Assembly (NCBI GenBank): GCA_947095585.1
Contig: OX352761.1
Coordinates: 52,440,019-52,504,018, forward strand
Direction: 5' to 3'
Length of the DNA: 64,000 nt
Source: Nephrocerus scutellatus
Taxonomy: Eukaryota > Arthropoda > Insecta > Diptera > Pipunculidae
Shown: piece after piece, positions 54,836 through 64,000 of the stretch
Layout of the letters: each line of letters opens with the position of its first letter
Numbering within the stretch: position 1 is the stretch's first letter
The notes under the pieces: generated by a model
What the model saw: the letters and a program-made list of their open reading frames with translations, nothing else
What the model was told of the DNA's origin: nothing
The model's database searches: none
Translations under genes and position numbers: made by a program

Positions 54836-55619
54836 CTAGATTTTATTATTTTTTTGTTCAGTTTAATGTTTCATTTATTTTTGTACAATATAGAATATAT
54901 GTGAATGGAGGGTGAAATTATATTGCATATAAAAATCAACGACTTACATGCACCCAAAAAGCAGGAACATCATCTTATGGTTGTTTTAATTTGGTCCCCT
55001 CTGGTAATTTCTGGTGATGTTTGACGTCGAGCAATTAGAGTTGGTGGATCTTTCTTAGCTGGTAAGCTTTCTTTGTGATTCGAACCGAGAGATTTCGATT
55101 TCATGTGATGGTGGAAAAATACTGTAAATTTTGTACGCTTTTGCAAAATTACAATTTGTCCTTCTTATTTTTGCTTAGCTAAAATCATTTATGAATTGCG
55201 GTGCACCGAAAACAGAAAGAACGAATCTGAATATTCAACTCGTACGTCGTAGACGATTTGCGACAAATAGCTGTACTCTTAAATTATATTGAAATTTGTT
55301 TCACTTTTTGCATAATTTTTTTTTCGATTTTGGATTATTTTACGGAATTTATTCTCTTAGCAATTAATTTACCGAAAATCTACGTCAAAAAGAGTTAATT
55401 AAATTTACATTCACGCACTCTGTTGTTTTTCGCTCTAGTCGCACTGCTTATGACTGAGGTTGGCTTTTAACTTTTCTCTATTCACTTGGACTTGCACAAT
55501 TTTGATTTGCGAAATGCAATTTAGAAAACTAGTTCTCTTTTATAGTTCATTAAATTTTTTTTTTGTTAAGTGATTCGAGATTCGATGATAAAGGGTTAAA
55601 ACCCACGGTTTTTATGATT
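54836..55619. other. AT-rich, no recognised gene
   Basis: Probably includes leader and perhaps LTR of the minus-strand gag element, but no TG/CA or AGTT/AACT termini with a matching partner were found. Confidence 0.4.
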
Positions 55620-55695
55620 TTTGATGCATGCATGCAGAAGTAGTGGCAAATTCCAGTGTGCTGTGCTGTGCAAAATCAACAGGTAAGTGTAAATC
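55620..55695 (+). other. Donor-like module, second copy of 23381-23440
   Basis: TGCATGCATGCAGAAGTAGTGG ... AAAATCAACAG|GTAAGTGTAA resembles the start of the module at 23381. In that copy the next block follows at once; here the next block (63756-64000) lies ~8 kb away. Confidence 0.5.
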
Positions 55696-55699
55696 TATT

Positions 55700-56248
55700 T
55701 TAATAAAACTTGTTGTTAATCTCCTTGATCAACAAAAGGCGACCATCGGACCTTGCTTAGTTAGTTCTCAGCCGTAGGCTGATGCACGCCTAGCTTTGTG
55801 CGCTGATCTAGCTCAGGGGAGTTGCGCCTACAACCTCGAAGCTGAAATTATTACAAAAATTGTGCGTGCATTAGAGAGAGAGAGAAAAAAAACGGAACGA
55901 TCTGGTTGGAATAGGGTCGCAATCAGCTGCCTCGGACGGACCGGACCGTCTGTTTGCCTACCGGACGGACAGACGGATCTACCAACTACTGTGGAGAAAA
56001 CCATGGAAAAGAAAAAAAAATTTACCCTAGACCACTTAGAGATGGTTCACAGGAGCGCCCTTCGCCGACTGTCTGCTGTCTCACCCAGGCATGCCAGATA
56101 ATAATTAACAAAGAGTTGTCATTTTTAGTTTTAGTGGTTTAACCAACAACAATCTTTTTATTTTTGTATGTGCAATATTTCATTTTGTCCTTATTTTTTT
56201 CCTTTTTTTTTTCTTTTCCTTAACCTAGTTAACAAATACTTCAAAGAT

Positions 56249-56250
<2 letters not shown>
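55700..56250. other. No recognised gene
   Basis: A 101-codon open frame (55796-56101) has no domain. A short GA tract (55874-55886) and GC-rich GGACGGACCGGACCGTC (about 55933) are visible. Confidence 0.4.

Positions 56251-56251
<1 letters not shown>

Positions 56252-56305
<54 letters not shown>
56252..56305. repeat. (AT)27 microsatellite
   Basis: A pure AT dinucleotide run of 54 bases. Confidence 0.97.
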
Positions 56306-56308
<3 letters not shown>

Positions 56309-56399
56309 GGCATGTGCAAGAAAATAAAATTTAGAGATATTAAATGAAGTATAAATTATCTGAGTGGGAGTTATAAGTAAAGAATCAAAAATAATCAAT

Positions 56400-57840
56400 C
56401 AATCAATTTCCAAATTTAGGGAGAAAAAGAATAGGGCTAAAACTAATTATCAATTATAAGAAAAGAATTAAAAATGTAATCAATTTCTAAATCCTTTTCT
56501 TTTTTGAGAAAAAAAACTAAAACTAACTATTAATTATAAGAAGAGAATGAAAATTAGAACCAATTTTAAAATCTTTTTTTGGAAGAAAAAAAATAAGACT
56601 AAAACTAATTATTAATGATAAGAAGAGAATAAATAATTCGTAAAAACAACCCATAAAAATTAAAATTTTTCATCTAAATTCTCTTATCGCAGAAATTGAT
56701 ATGGAAGCCCCATGATCCTGGCCCATTTATTTTTTATTGTAGGAGAAAATCATCGAAACAGACATTTGACATCAGATGTTAAACTTGAAAATGCTCAGAT
56801 CATTTTATTCTGAGCACTTAGAGCACGCTCATACTCTGAGCAAATAAGAAACACGAACATTTATCTTGAGAACTCTTTGACTGCTCTGAACTAATTTATG
56901 AAAACGCGAAATGACAGAATATTGCGAAAACTTGTTGTTCTATCTGTAAGTTGATATCGACAACAAAAAACGACATCAATAAAAATAAAATTCAGTAAAT
57001 AAAAATGTAAGTTGAATTAAGCATAAAACATTTATGTCTCGTTTCATTTGCTGGGTTCATTTGTGCGTGAGCTAAGATTTCTCTCTCTCTACCACCAAAA
57101 CCATGCAGCGCAGCCGACTGCGCAGCACACACCGCACACAGTCCTTAAAGGGCGACGAATATCTGATGCAGTATAGATATTTAAAAAATGTATAAGGGCC
57201 TTGCGGCCGAACCCAGGACCCGATCACTACCAAATTTTCGAAAAAGTATTGTTTATTGGGTATACACATGTGTGTAAAATTTGAAGAAAATCGGGTAAAT
57301 TTTTTAATTTTTTGTATGGGAGCCCCCCGACCCCGCAGCCCGAGGAGCCTTAAAATTTAATAGAAAGTGTTGTCTCACTTTCTCACTCACTTACGTTACA
57401 CATGTGTGCTAAATTTCAATAAAATCGGGCCATGGGAAGTGGGTTAAAAATTGATCGCCGATTCCACGACAGACGACCGACGACCGACCGACCCACGGGC
57501 AAGTGAAGTTAATATAGAGAATTTAAAAATAGAATCAACTCTTAAATCTTTTCTTTTTTTTTCTTTTGAGAGAAAAAAAACTAAAACTAATTATTAATGA
57601 TAATTATTAATTATTATAAGAGAATTTAAAATAGAATCAATTTATGAATCTTTTTTTTTGGGAGAAATAAAAATAAGACTAAACTAATTATTAATGATAA
57701 GAAAAGAATAAAAATAGAATCAACTCTTAAATCTTTTCTTTTTTTTTTCTTTTGAGAGAAAAAAAAACTAAAACTAATTATTAATGATAATTATTAATTA
57801 TTATAAGAGAATTAAAAATACAATCAATTTTTCGAATCAT
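56400..57840. repeat. AT-rich subrepeat array (Y LTR-associated), split by family M
   Basis: Repeated units contain AACTAAAACTAATTATTAAT, GATAAGAA-AGAATAAAAAT and AATCAATTT-TAAATCTTTT, at about 56410, 56475, 56560, 57530, 57640 and 57717. A single related unit lies at 62826-62945 beside the 5' LTR of element Y. The family M copy 56644-57532 sits between two units. Confidence 0.75.
56644..57532 (-). mobile_element. Family M element, copy 4 (long form)
   Basis: Inverted counterpart of 12622-13512 along its whole length, from AACAACCCATAAAAATTAAA to GAAGTTAATATAGAGAATTT. Uninterrupted units beside it (57690-57715, GAATAAAAATAGAATCAACT) show the likely empty site. Confidence 0.75.
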
Positions 57841-58011
57841 TTTTTATTGCTTTGCCAAGGGAAAAAGATTTAAGAGGATTTAGTGTGAAGCAATTTGACG
57901 GTAATGGTAATTTTTCCTTTGGTATAAAGGAACATATCTCGTTTTTAGAAATAGATTATGATAAAATAAGTAAAATTAGAGGTATGGATATTAATATTAT
58001 AACAAGTGCAA
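57838..58011 (+). pseudogene. rplE: Bacterial ribosomal protein L5 (rplE) fragment, probable endosymbiont transfer
   Basis: One plus frame of ~57 codons reads [32 protein letters not shown] and [19 protein letters not shown], the C-terminal domain of bacterial L5 (about residues 105-160 of ~180), where R-G-S-FDG-GN-GIKE-EI-YDK-RGMDI is the family signature. L5 binds 5S rRNA in the bacterial ribosome. There is no stop or frameshift. The N-terminal half and the last ~20 residues are missing; both edges run straight into Y-type repeat sequence. Animal mitochondria do not encode L5, and the cytosolic counterpart L11 is quite different. The AT-rich codons suit a Wolbachia/Rickettsia-like donor. 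Family is sure; donor is inferred. Confidence 0.85.
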
Positions 58012-58018
58012 GCCGAAA

Positions 58019-58632
58019 AGTTGGTGCTCCTTTGACAATGCGTGAAATCACATGTAACAATTTTTGGCGTGTGCAAAAAAAATATGGCGGCGGATGCTCC
58101 GTTGGCACTTTTCGCAATCAAACACAAAATTAAATTGCGCAGGTGCTCCGCTGACACTGCGTGTAATCACATGTAACAATTTTCGGCGTGGGCAAAAAAA
58201 AATATGGCGGCGGATGCTCCGCTGGCACTGTTCGCAATCACACACAAAAATAAATTGCGCAGGTGCTCCGCTGGCACTACGTATAATAACATAAAATAGT
58301 TGGTGCTCCTTTGACAATACACACAACTGCTCGCTCGGGTTGAATAAAAGAATAGACCCTTAGTTTTAATAATTAAAAAAAAAAATCTGACGAACGCAAC
58401 GACAATTTTAAAACAAATTTACTCCCTGAGCGCACGTCTGAGCACGACCAAGACAAGTTAAACAAGAAAGAAGCAAAAAGGAACACGCATCTCTCAAGAC
58501 TTTTTCTTTTGCAAAGCAAAAGGACAGCACGAGTCTCTCGAGTCTCGGTCTATTGTGTTGTCACTATTCGTTTATACGTGGCCTGAGACTTTCTTAACGA
58601 ATCAACCACGTTGCGAATTGCGACCATTACAA
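58019..58632 (-). repeat. 3' LTR of element Y
   Basis: Matches the 5' LTR, including CTGACGAACG, CTGAGCACGACCAAGAC and GCAAAGCAAAAGGA and the end GCGACCATTACA. The low-coordinate half is a minisatellite of ~120-bp units (58022, 58142, 58262) with GGTGCTCCGCTGACACTGCG and ATGGCGGCGGATGCTCCG. The 5' LTR shows the same units in different number. The L5 fragment abuts it. Confidence 0.8.
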
Positions 58633-58708
58633 AACAGATTATTATGGTTGCTACGGCAAACAGAATAAGCTGGGAGATGGTCCAATTACCTTCGGATGTC
58701 TTTAGCAT
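58550..58708 (-). CDS. Small membrane-protein ORF across the Y pol/LTR border (52 aa)
   Basis: On the minus strand an ATG at 58706-58708, overlapping the last codons of integrase in another frame, opens 52 codons. They are SEGNWT (one N-glycosylation sequon), one strong membrane segment ISQLILFAVATIIICFVMVA at residues 11-30, then a basic tail ending TTQ. The second half lies inside the 3' LTR. It looks like the anchor and tail of a lost envelope protein or a small accessory protein. Expression is unproven. Confidence 0.45.
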   Translation of the reverse strand: MLKTSEGNWTISQLILFAVATIIICFVMVAIRNVVDSLRKSQATYKRIVTTQ

Positions 58709-59580
58709 GGCAGATCCCTATTTTCTTCCCACCTAAATTCTCTAACTCATAGTAACTATTCCCTATTTTCCTAGCTATCCGCGACTTAATAAACTTCGGG
58801 GCCAGTTTGGCATTGAAATTATTTCCCTTTTTACTTAAAGCGAAGTTCCTTCTGAAGATCTCTTGTCCCGGTAGATAATTAACTTTCGTTGCTCTGGTAT
58901 TATATACCTTGCAATTGGACTTATATGCTTTCCTCTGATGCTCTTGTACACTTAATGTACTCGGGCACGCCAAAAGTGTTAAAGACGTGTTCCTCCAGGA
59001 ACTTACATATAGCGTTCGAGGAGAACTTCCGCAGTGGTTTCAGTAACGGGAACTTTGTTAAGTGTTCCAAGACAATTAACATTCCGATGTTACCACTCTT
59101 GGATCGGGGATAAGGCCCCAAAAAATCCATGAAGTGCTTTTGAAAAGGTCGGTCAGAAGTCGCTTGGTTACCCATCGGGGGACGCAAAATTGTGTTAGGG
59201 GCTTTTGTCTCTTTGCAAACCTCGCATTTTAGGACGAAATATCGTACTTCTTTGGTCATACCTGGCCAAAAAAGATTCCTTTTAAGTTTTTCTAACTTTT
59301 TTGAGATCCCGCCATGAGCCGAGGTTGGCGGACAGTGTGAGCTAGTGATAGCCTTATTGGTGAGGGCATTAGGCAACCAGAGTTTCCAATCAGGTACACA
59401 GCTCTTATTCCGGAGTATATTCTCGCGCAAATTCGTATATTCGATAGAATCAAAATGTATGGAATCGAGATCTATCTCGGGTGCTAAATTTTCTATGATA
59501 GACTCGATACTGACTCTTGAAAGGGCGTCCGGAACCACGTTCAAGCTGCCCTTGCTGCGACCACCGAGCGAGCCTCCCAT
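58686..59580 (-). pseudogene. Element Y integrase, catalytic core deleted
   Basis: The N-terminal part (58921-59580) has the zinc domain HCPPTSAHGGISKKLEKL ... CEVCK and the first catalytic Asp in HFMDFLGPYPRSKSGN (about 59117). It ends at FLEEHVFNTFGVPEY, where the second Asp should follow. The next frame (58686-58973) jumps to the C-terminal domain: VNYLPGQEIFRRNFALSK, KLAPKFIKSRIARKIGNSYY and GICHAKDIRR. Second Asp and Glu are deleted. Confidence 0.87.
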
Positions 59581-60352
59581 TAAGATCCGATTGACGCATA
59601 AGCCATTGCAAACTGGCGTGATCTGTTACGACCTTAAATGAGTGTCCTTCGACACATGCACGAAATTTCTTTATACTTAGTATGGCGGCTAGACACCCTT
59701 GCTCTGTGACGGAATAGTTTCGCTGGGCGCTGTTTAATTTTTGCGACATATACGCCACTGGTACTTCTACTCCATCTGGATCTACTTGTAGAAGGACGCC
59801 TCCTACTCCTATTTGGCTGACATCGCACTGAATCACGAATGGACGATTAAAATCCGGATTGGATAGCACTGGAGCTGTTGTAAGTTTTTGCTTCAACCTC
59901 CCAAAGGCACTTTGAGCTTCGTCCGTCCATTGAAAGGATTTGGCCTTTTTTAGTAGGTCAGTTAAATGTGATGACAGTTCCGTGAAATTCCCGATCCATC
60001 CCGCCATTCCCAAAAAACGTCGTACTTGCCGAACGGTTTTAGGGGGTGGATAATTGGCAATCGCAGAAACCTTTTCCGGGTCTGTTCGTAAACACCCCTT
60101 GCCTACAATGTATCCGAGATACTTCACTTCGCGTAAACAGAACTTACTCTTGTCGATATTCAATGTCAAACCTGCCTTACGTATTTGCCCTGACACTTCT
60201 ATTAGCAGCTCAATGTGACTGTCAAAATCTTCCGATATGAGAAATAAATCATCCAGATAAACAAACAACCGATCTTTCAGTTTAGGCGGAATAACTCGGT
60301 CCATAAGGCGACACATAGTTTGCGGAGCGTTACAGATCCCGAATGGCATCAC
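59450..60352 (-). pseudogene. Element Y RT palm/thumb and RNase H
   Basis: MMPFGICNAPQTMCRLMD, catalytic FVYLDDLFL (about 60258-60285), KYLGYIVGKGCLRTDPEKV and RRFLGMAGWIGNF. RNase H follows with FVIQCDVSQIGVGGVLLQ (Asp near 59826), AYMSQKLNSAQRNYSVTEQG and KVVTDHASLQWLM. The domain end is then lost through a frameshift near 59570. It begins in a different frame from the fingers segment. Confidence 0.88.
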
Positions 60353-60671
60353 TGTGTACTGGTAGAGGGGACGATTTGGTACCGTAAAAGCGGTCTTGTC
60401 TCGCGAGTTTTTTTTCCAGAGGTATTTGCCAAAAGGCGTCCTTTAGATCTAAGGAGGAAATGAATTCAGCCTGCGATAGGCTAATTAAAATGCCATCGAT
60501 TTGTGGAAGCGGATAGGCATCTTTCACGGTAACACTTTTGACCTTTCTAGACTCAAGGCATAATCTTACTTTATTCGGTTTCCTGACCAGAACCACTGGA
60601 CTGCTCCAGGAACTTTGAGCTTCCTCGATTACACCTAGTTCGAGCATGCGATCGATTTCTGCATGTGTCAA
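60330..60671 (-). pseudogene. Element Y RT fingers segment
   Basis: SSWSSPVVLVRKPNKVRLCL, DAYPLPQIDGIL and SLDLKDAFWQIPLEKK with the first catalytic Asp near 60447. The frame is lost at a T8 run on the plus strand (60410-60417), the only visible cause of the break from the next segment. Confidence 0.87.
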
Positions 60672-60675
60672 TCTC

Positions 60676-61317
60676 TCAATTGCCGACGAAATTTGGAAAA
60701 AATCTTTGCTTAATGGGTCTAGCTTCTTTGTTGATCTCGATAACGTCGGTATTCGGTATGGTCTTCCCTAAGCCTTGTTTCGCAAATGAGGGAAATAACG
60801 CTATGGCACTTTGTAACCGGGATAATTGCTGACACGGTAGTGAGTGTGAATCGACTAAGTCAGATCTAGTGTCTATCGCTAATTCGCCTACGATGTCGGA
60901 AGCTAAATCGAACGTTACCCAAAAATCCACTCCCAAATAGAGATCCTGTGATAAACTTGGATCTAAGAAAATTTTGACCGGTTTCGTTTGGTTGCGGAAG
61001 GTTACCTCGGCCATAAAGCTACCCTGAATGCTTTGAATTGTTCCGTCGGAGGTCGTTAGAGAGGTACGACATGTGGCAAACGGCTTCCTCTCCTCCAGAA
61101 AGGTTTTGGCCGCCTTGCCACCCAGACACGAGATCGACGCACCACTATCCAACCGTCCAGACATGCGCCTACCAAGCAACCGTACTTTCGCATAAGGCCG
61201 TATGTCATCCTCGCGTTTATAGATCGTGGATATAGCCTCTTTTAGTACCTGGCGACTGCGGAGTACTCTCGACCAAAAGCTTCTAAGTCTGCTGGTTGAT
61301 CGTTTTGGGGATTTCAA
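60676..61317 (-). pseudogene. Element Y protease segment
   Basis: 213 codons. RPYAKVRLLGRRMSGRLD leads into LDSGASISCLGGKAAKTF (catalytic Asp near 61155), followed by EVTFRNQTKPVKIFLDP and LYLGVDFW, typical Ty3 protease and linker. It runs to the start of RT (QRFFPNFVGN) and breaks by frameshift just before 60671. RT residues follow within a few bases. Confidence 0.85.
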
Positions 61318-61639
61318 AACAGGTATCTTACAGGCAATATCAACGGAATTTATCTGATTCTCAAAAAATATTCTACTCTTTGCTTCCTGTTATTCCCTAA
61401 GATAGGGTTTAATACTATTGGGAAAGCCGTCTTTCGTCCAATTGAACGGCTCCTTTTGGACTGAAATTTTGGGTATAACTACTAGCGGCCTGTGGTTACT
61501 TAAGGAGTCAGTTTGGGGGGGATGGAAAAGATCTTTGAGTGGGTCCGTCAAATGGCAGCCGTCTAATTTGGTATCGGGCGGAAGTTGCTGCTCTTCCTGC
61601 TCACGCCCGACTGACTGTTTTCTGGGTTACATCTTACGC
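61318..61639 (-). other. Element Y gag-protease junction, no open frame
   Basis: Between the zinc region and the protease frame; probably degraded coding sequence. Confidence 0.5.
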
Positions 61640-62698
61640 AATGAGGCTTGTACACCCTTGGCAATCTGCACCCATAACTGAAAACCGTCCTCTCCGCCAC
61701 GCAGTCGAAATAGCGATGACCCTCTTTACGACAGTTCCATCAAACTTTTGTCGAATTAGGTTCCTCACGCGTTTTGCTCGTTTCGCTGATAACCATTTCC
61801 TCGTCCGATACTTCACTGATTTGTCTACGATAGGGTCGAGAATTGCTAACGAGACCGTTGTCTCCTAAATCACCACCTAATGCTTCTCTCCGCAAGCACA
61901 GATGCCGTAGTTGAGAAACAGAGTTAATGTCTAAGTAAAATAATTCCCGTTGCTGTCCTGCTCTGTCCTGTCCTGTTGCTTCCTATCCCTCATCATTTCC
62001 CTAATGTCGGTGTCAGTCAGGTGATTTTGGAAGTGTAGTTTCAACGCTTCACAAAGAGAATGCCACTCAATTCTATCTACGGTTCGCCTATATCTCCAAT
62101 ACCACTCCTTGGCTTTCCCGTTAAAGAGTAAATGGCTATGCTCACTTAGCGTTCGAAAATCACCTCCTAAGCTATCGTGTGTCAATGAGTTGGTCTGATA
62201 TATAAATTTCTCTGCTGTACCATTAAAAGTAACATTCCATCCCTGAATAATGCTAGAAACCCGGCTCGTATTGCCCAAAGCATATGCCAAAAGTCGAGGT
62301 AACTTTGTTTGCCTGCAGTCCGGCATTCTGCGCCACGATTGTGGCTAGAACCTTGTCCGAAGATAGCTCCAAACTCTGTGGAAAGAACCCACCGACGATG
62401 TGTGGTTTGGGGAATGATCCTTCTTTCACCAGCATACCGCCGCTATCGGTCATCTCAATTGAGGTGTCAATAACTGCCTCCTGGAAAAGAGCCAGCCTGA
62501 CAGCACTAGCCACTTGACTGAAAGTGGGTATTTCAGGTGTAGTTTCCGTTTTTTTTTGGGTGGTGTTTGATCCTCAGATCTAATCCGCTTATTATCGCAT
62601 TGTTTAGGGGGACCGGTTTTGGAATATTCGAGAGCACTCTCTCCACTCTTGCCAGTGCGTAAAGCATGTCTAATCCGCCTTTTCTTAAGCGAGCTCAT
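61640..62698 (-). pseudogene. Element Y gag with zinc knuckle
   Basis: N-terminal part in one frame (62450-62698, basic: KKRRIRHALRTGKSG), a middle part in another (62253-62513), and the capsid core in a third (61931-62326: GWNVTFNGTAEKFIY, LLFNGKAKEWYWRYRRTV, LKLHFQNHLTDTDIREMM). A zinc knuckle, CRKEGHRYFDC, followed by a second Cys pair, lies near 61640-61735. At least three frame changes. Confidence 0.82.
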
Positions 62699-62825
62699 AT
62701 TGATGAATCCACCCTTTTGTTTCTGTATCTGTAGTTCATCTAATGCCTTCCAAATAGAAGAGCAACCGGATTTCTCCGAGATGACGCTACAGACTTCAAC
62801 AAGTGTGGATGTGTCAGAATCAAAA

Positions 62826-63753
62826 TGTAATCAATTTTTAAATCTTTTTTTTTTCTTTTGAGAGAAAAAAAAACTAAAACTAATTATAAATGATAATTAT
62901 TAATTATTATAAGAGAATTAAAAATAGAATCAATTTTTGAATATTTTTTTTTATATCAATTATAAGGAAAAATTCAATACTAAATTAGGTAATAATTGTA
63001 AGGGCTCCGTTGACACTGTGTGAAATCACATGTAATAATCTTCGGCGTGTGCAAAAAAAAAATGGCGGCGATGCTCCGTTGGCACTGTTCGCAATCAAAC
63101 ACAAAAATAAATTGCGCTGGTGCTCCGCTGACGCTCCGTGTAATCACGTAAAATAGTTGGTGCTCCTTTGACAATGCGTGAAATCACACTGTTCGCAATC
63201 AAACACAAAAATAAATTGCGCAGGAGCTCTGCTGACACTGCGTATAATCACGTAAAATAGTTGGTGCTCCTTTGACAATGCGTGAAATCACATGTAACAA
63301 TTTTTTGCGTGTGCAAAAAAATTATGGCGGCGGATGCTCCGCTGGCACTGTTCGCAATCACACACAAAAATAAATTGTGCAGGTGCTCCGCTGGCACTAC
63401 GAATAATCACATAAAATAGTTGGTGCTCCTTTGACAATACACACAACTGCTCGCTCGGGTTGAATAAAATAAAAGACCCTTAGTTTTAATAATTCCAAAA
63501 AAAAAATCTGACGAACGAAACGACAATTTTAAATCAAATTTACTCCCCGAGCGCACGTCTGAGCACGACCAAGACTAGTTAAGCAAGAAGGAAGCAAAAA
63601 GGAACACGCATCTCTCAAGACTTTTTCTTTTGCAAAGCAAAAGGAGAGCACGAGTCTCTCGAGTCTCAATCTATTGTGTTGTCACTATTCGTTTATACGT
63701 GGCCTGAGACTTTCTTAACGAAACAACCACCTTGCGAATTGCGACCATTACAC
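62826..63753 (-). repeat. 5' LTR of element Y with AT-rich lead-in
   Basis: Plus-strand termini TGTAAT (62826) and ATTACA (63753) are complementary. The part from about 62999 matches 58019-58632, with the same ~120-bp minisatellite units but different number and order. The part 62826-62945 matches the AT-rich units at 57530-57840. The L5 fragment is absent here. Confidence 0.65.
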
Positions 63754-63755
63754 TA

Positions 63756-64000
63756 TGATATAGAGGCGCGATTTCTGCCGTTTCCAAAAAAAAAGAAAAT
63801 TTATTTGAGAAATAGATATCGCGTCTCAGTTTTAATGTTTGTCGTAGTAGAATGCTATTTCTATTTTTTTTGTTTTACTTTCTCGGCACATACATTCGAC
63901 GTCGACGTCAGCTGAGGATTATCTCATTGTACAGGTAAGTGAAGTTTATTTTTATGAAGTTGAGGCTTCTGCTTTTGTTTTCTTTTTCAGATGCCATCGG
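63756..64000 (+). other. Exon-intron-exon-like module, second copy (continues past window)
   Basis: Matches 23447-23680: ATAGAGGCGCGATTTCTGCC, AAATAGATATCGC and TCAGCTGAGGATTAT. TTGTACAG|GTAAGTG and TTTTCTTTTTCAG|ATGCCATCG bound a 56-nt intron-like gap (63935-63990), a normal minimal size for flies. The matching copy at 23.6 kb has lost ~19 nt of it. Confidence 0.5.

Larger units (their letters stand above)
58019..63753 (-). mobile_element. Ty3 retrotransposon Y
   Basis: Matching LTR-like sequences at 58019-58632 and about 62999-63753, both ending GCGACCATTACA, enclose gag, NC, protease, RT, RNase H and integrase in minus-strand order. The integrase has lost its catalytic centre and RT carries frameshifts. 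The zinc region and protease motif place it with the mdg3/blastopia-like Ty3 elements and with element X. No PPT of usual form and no clear PBS were found, so exact LTR inner edges are uncertain. Confidence 0.85.

Noticed and set aside
58064..58326. Open frames with Cys/Arg repeats on both strands next to the L5 fragment
   Set aside because: They come from the ~120-bp LTR minisatellite, and the same repeats at 63000-63400 give different broken frames.
62943..62999. Possible second bacterial insert opposite the L5 position in the other LTR
   Set aside because: The ~55-bp AT-rich segment shows no coding frame or recognisable bacterial sequence.

Overview
The window looks like a transposon-dense, AT-rich stretch of an insect nuclear genome. 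A dipteran is the best guess, because there is an insect errantivirus of the 17.6/297/Tom type, BEL/Pao and Ty3 retrotransposons, several families of non-LTR elements, a Tc1/mariner-superfamily element and minimal-size introns. I found no complete conserved host gene, no tRNA or rRNA gene and no CRISPR array. All comparisons were made by eye, so repeat edges are good to about 10-20 bases unless exact termini are described.

Layout. 0-3.8 kb: AT-rich sequence with a degenerate ~110-bp repeat and a decayed BEL/Pao gag (minus). 3.87-10.92 kb: a complete errantivirus with a CGTG target duplication, two LTRs, PBS, PPT, an intact env frame and broken gag-pol. 10.9-20.7 kb: SINE-like repeats, a probable solo LTR, three copies of an unclassified element (family M), three non-LTR fragments and minisatellites. 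20.7-28.2 kb: two copies of a long, diverged LTR-like repeat (family X, minus) and two non-LTR remnants (minus). 28.2-46.4 kb: four direct tandem copies of a ~4.24-kb unit carrying the 3' end of another errantivirus-like element (Z). The fourth copy has been invaded by an intact 1,293-bp transposon. 46.4-54.3 kb: an 803-bp tandem duplication, the end of a family X LTR in plus orientation, a deleted Ty3 element (X), and a 5'-truncated non-LTR element joined to X integrase. 54.3-64 kb: a minus-strand errantivirus-type gag, AT-rich repeats, another family M copy, a fragment of a bacterial ribosomal protein L5 gene, and a second Ty3 element (Y, minus).

Three things stand out. (1) A ~170-bp uninterrupted bacterial rplE (L5) fragment lies inside retroelement repeats. 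It is best explained by transfer from an alphaproteobacterial endosymbiont such as Wolbachia or Rickettsia. (2) The intact Tc1/mariner-type element has a 361-aa transposase with a 36-residue spacing between its last two catalytic Asp residues, and three empty sites lie in the same array. (3) The 4.24-kb tandem array shows mosaic variant sharing that suggests gene conversion or unequal exchange.

Many retroelement reading frames break at short homopolymers although LTRs and target duplications look young. Assembly indels are therefore a real alternative to decay for some frameshifts.
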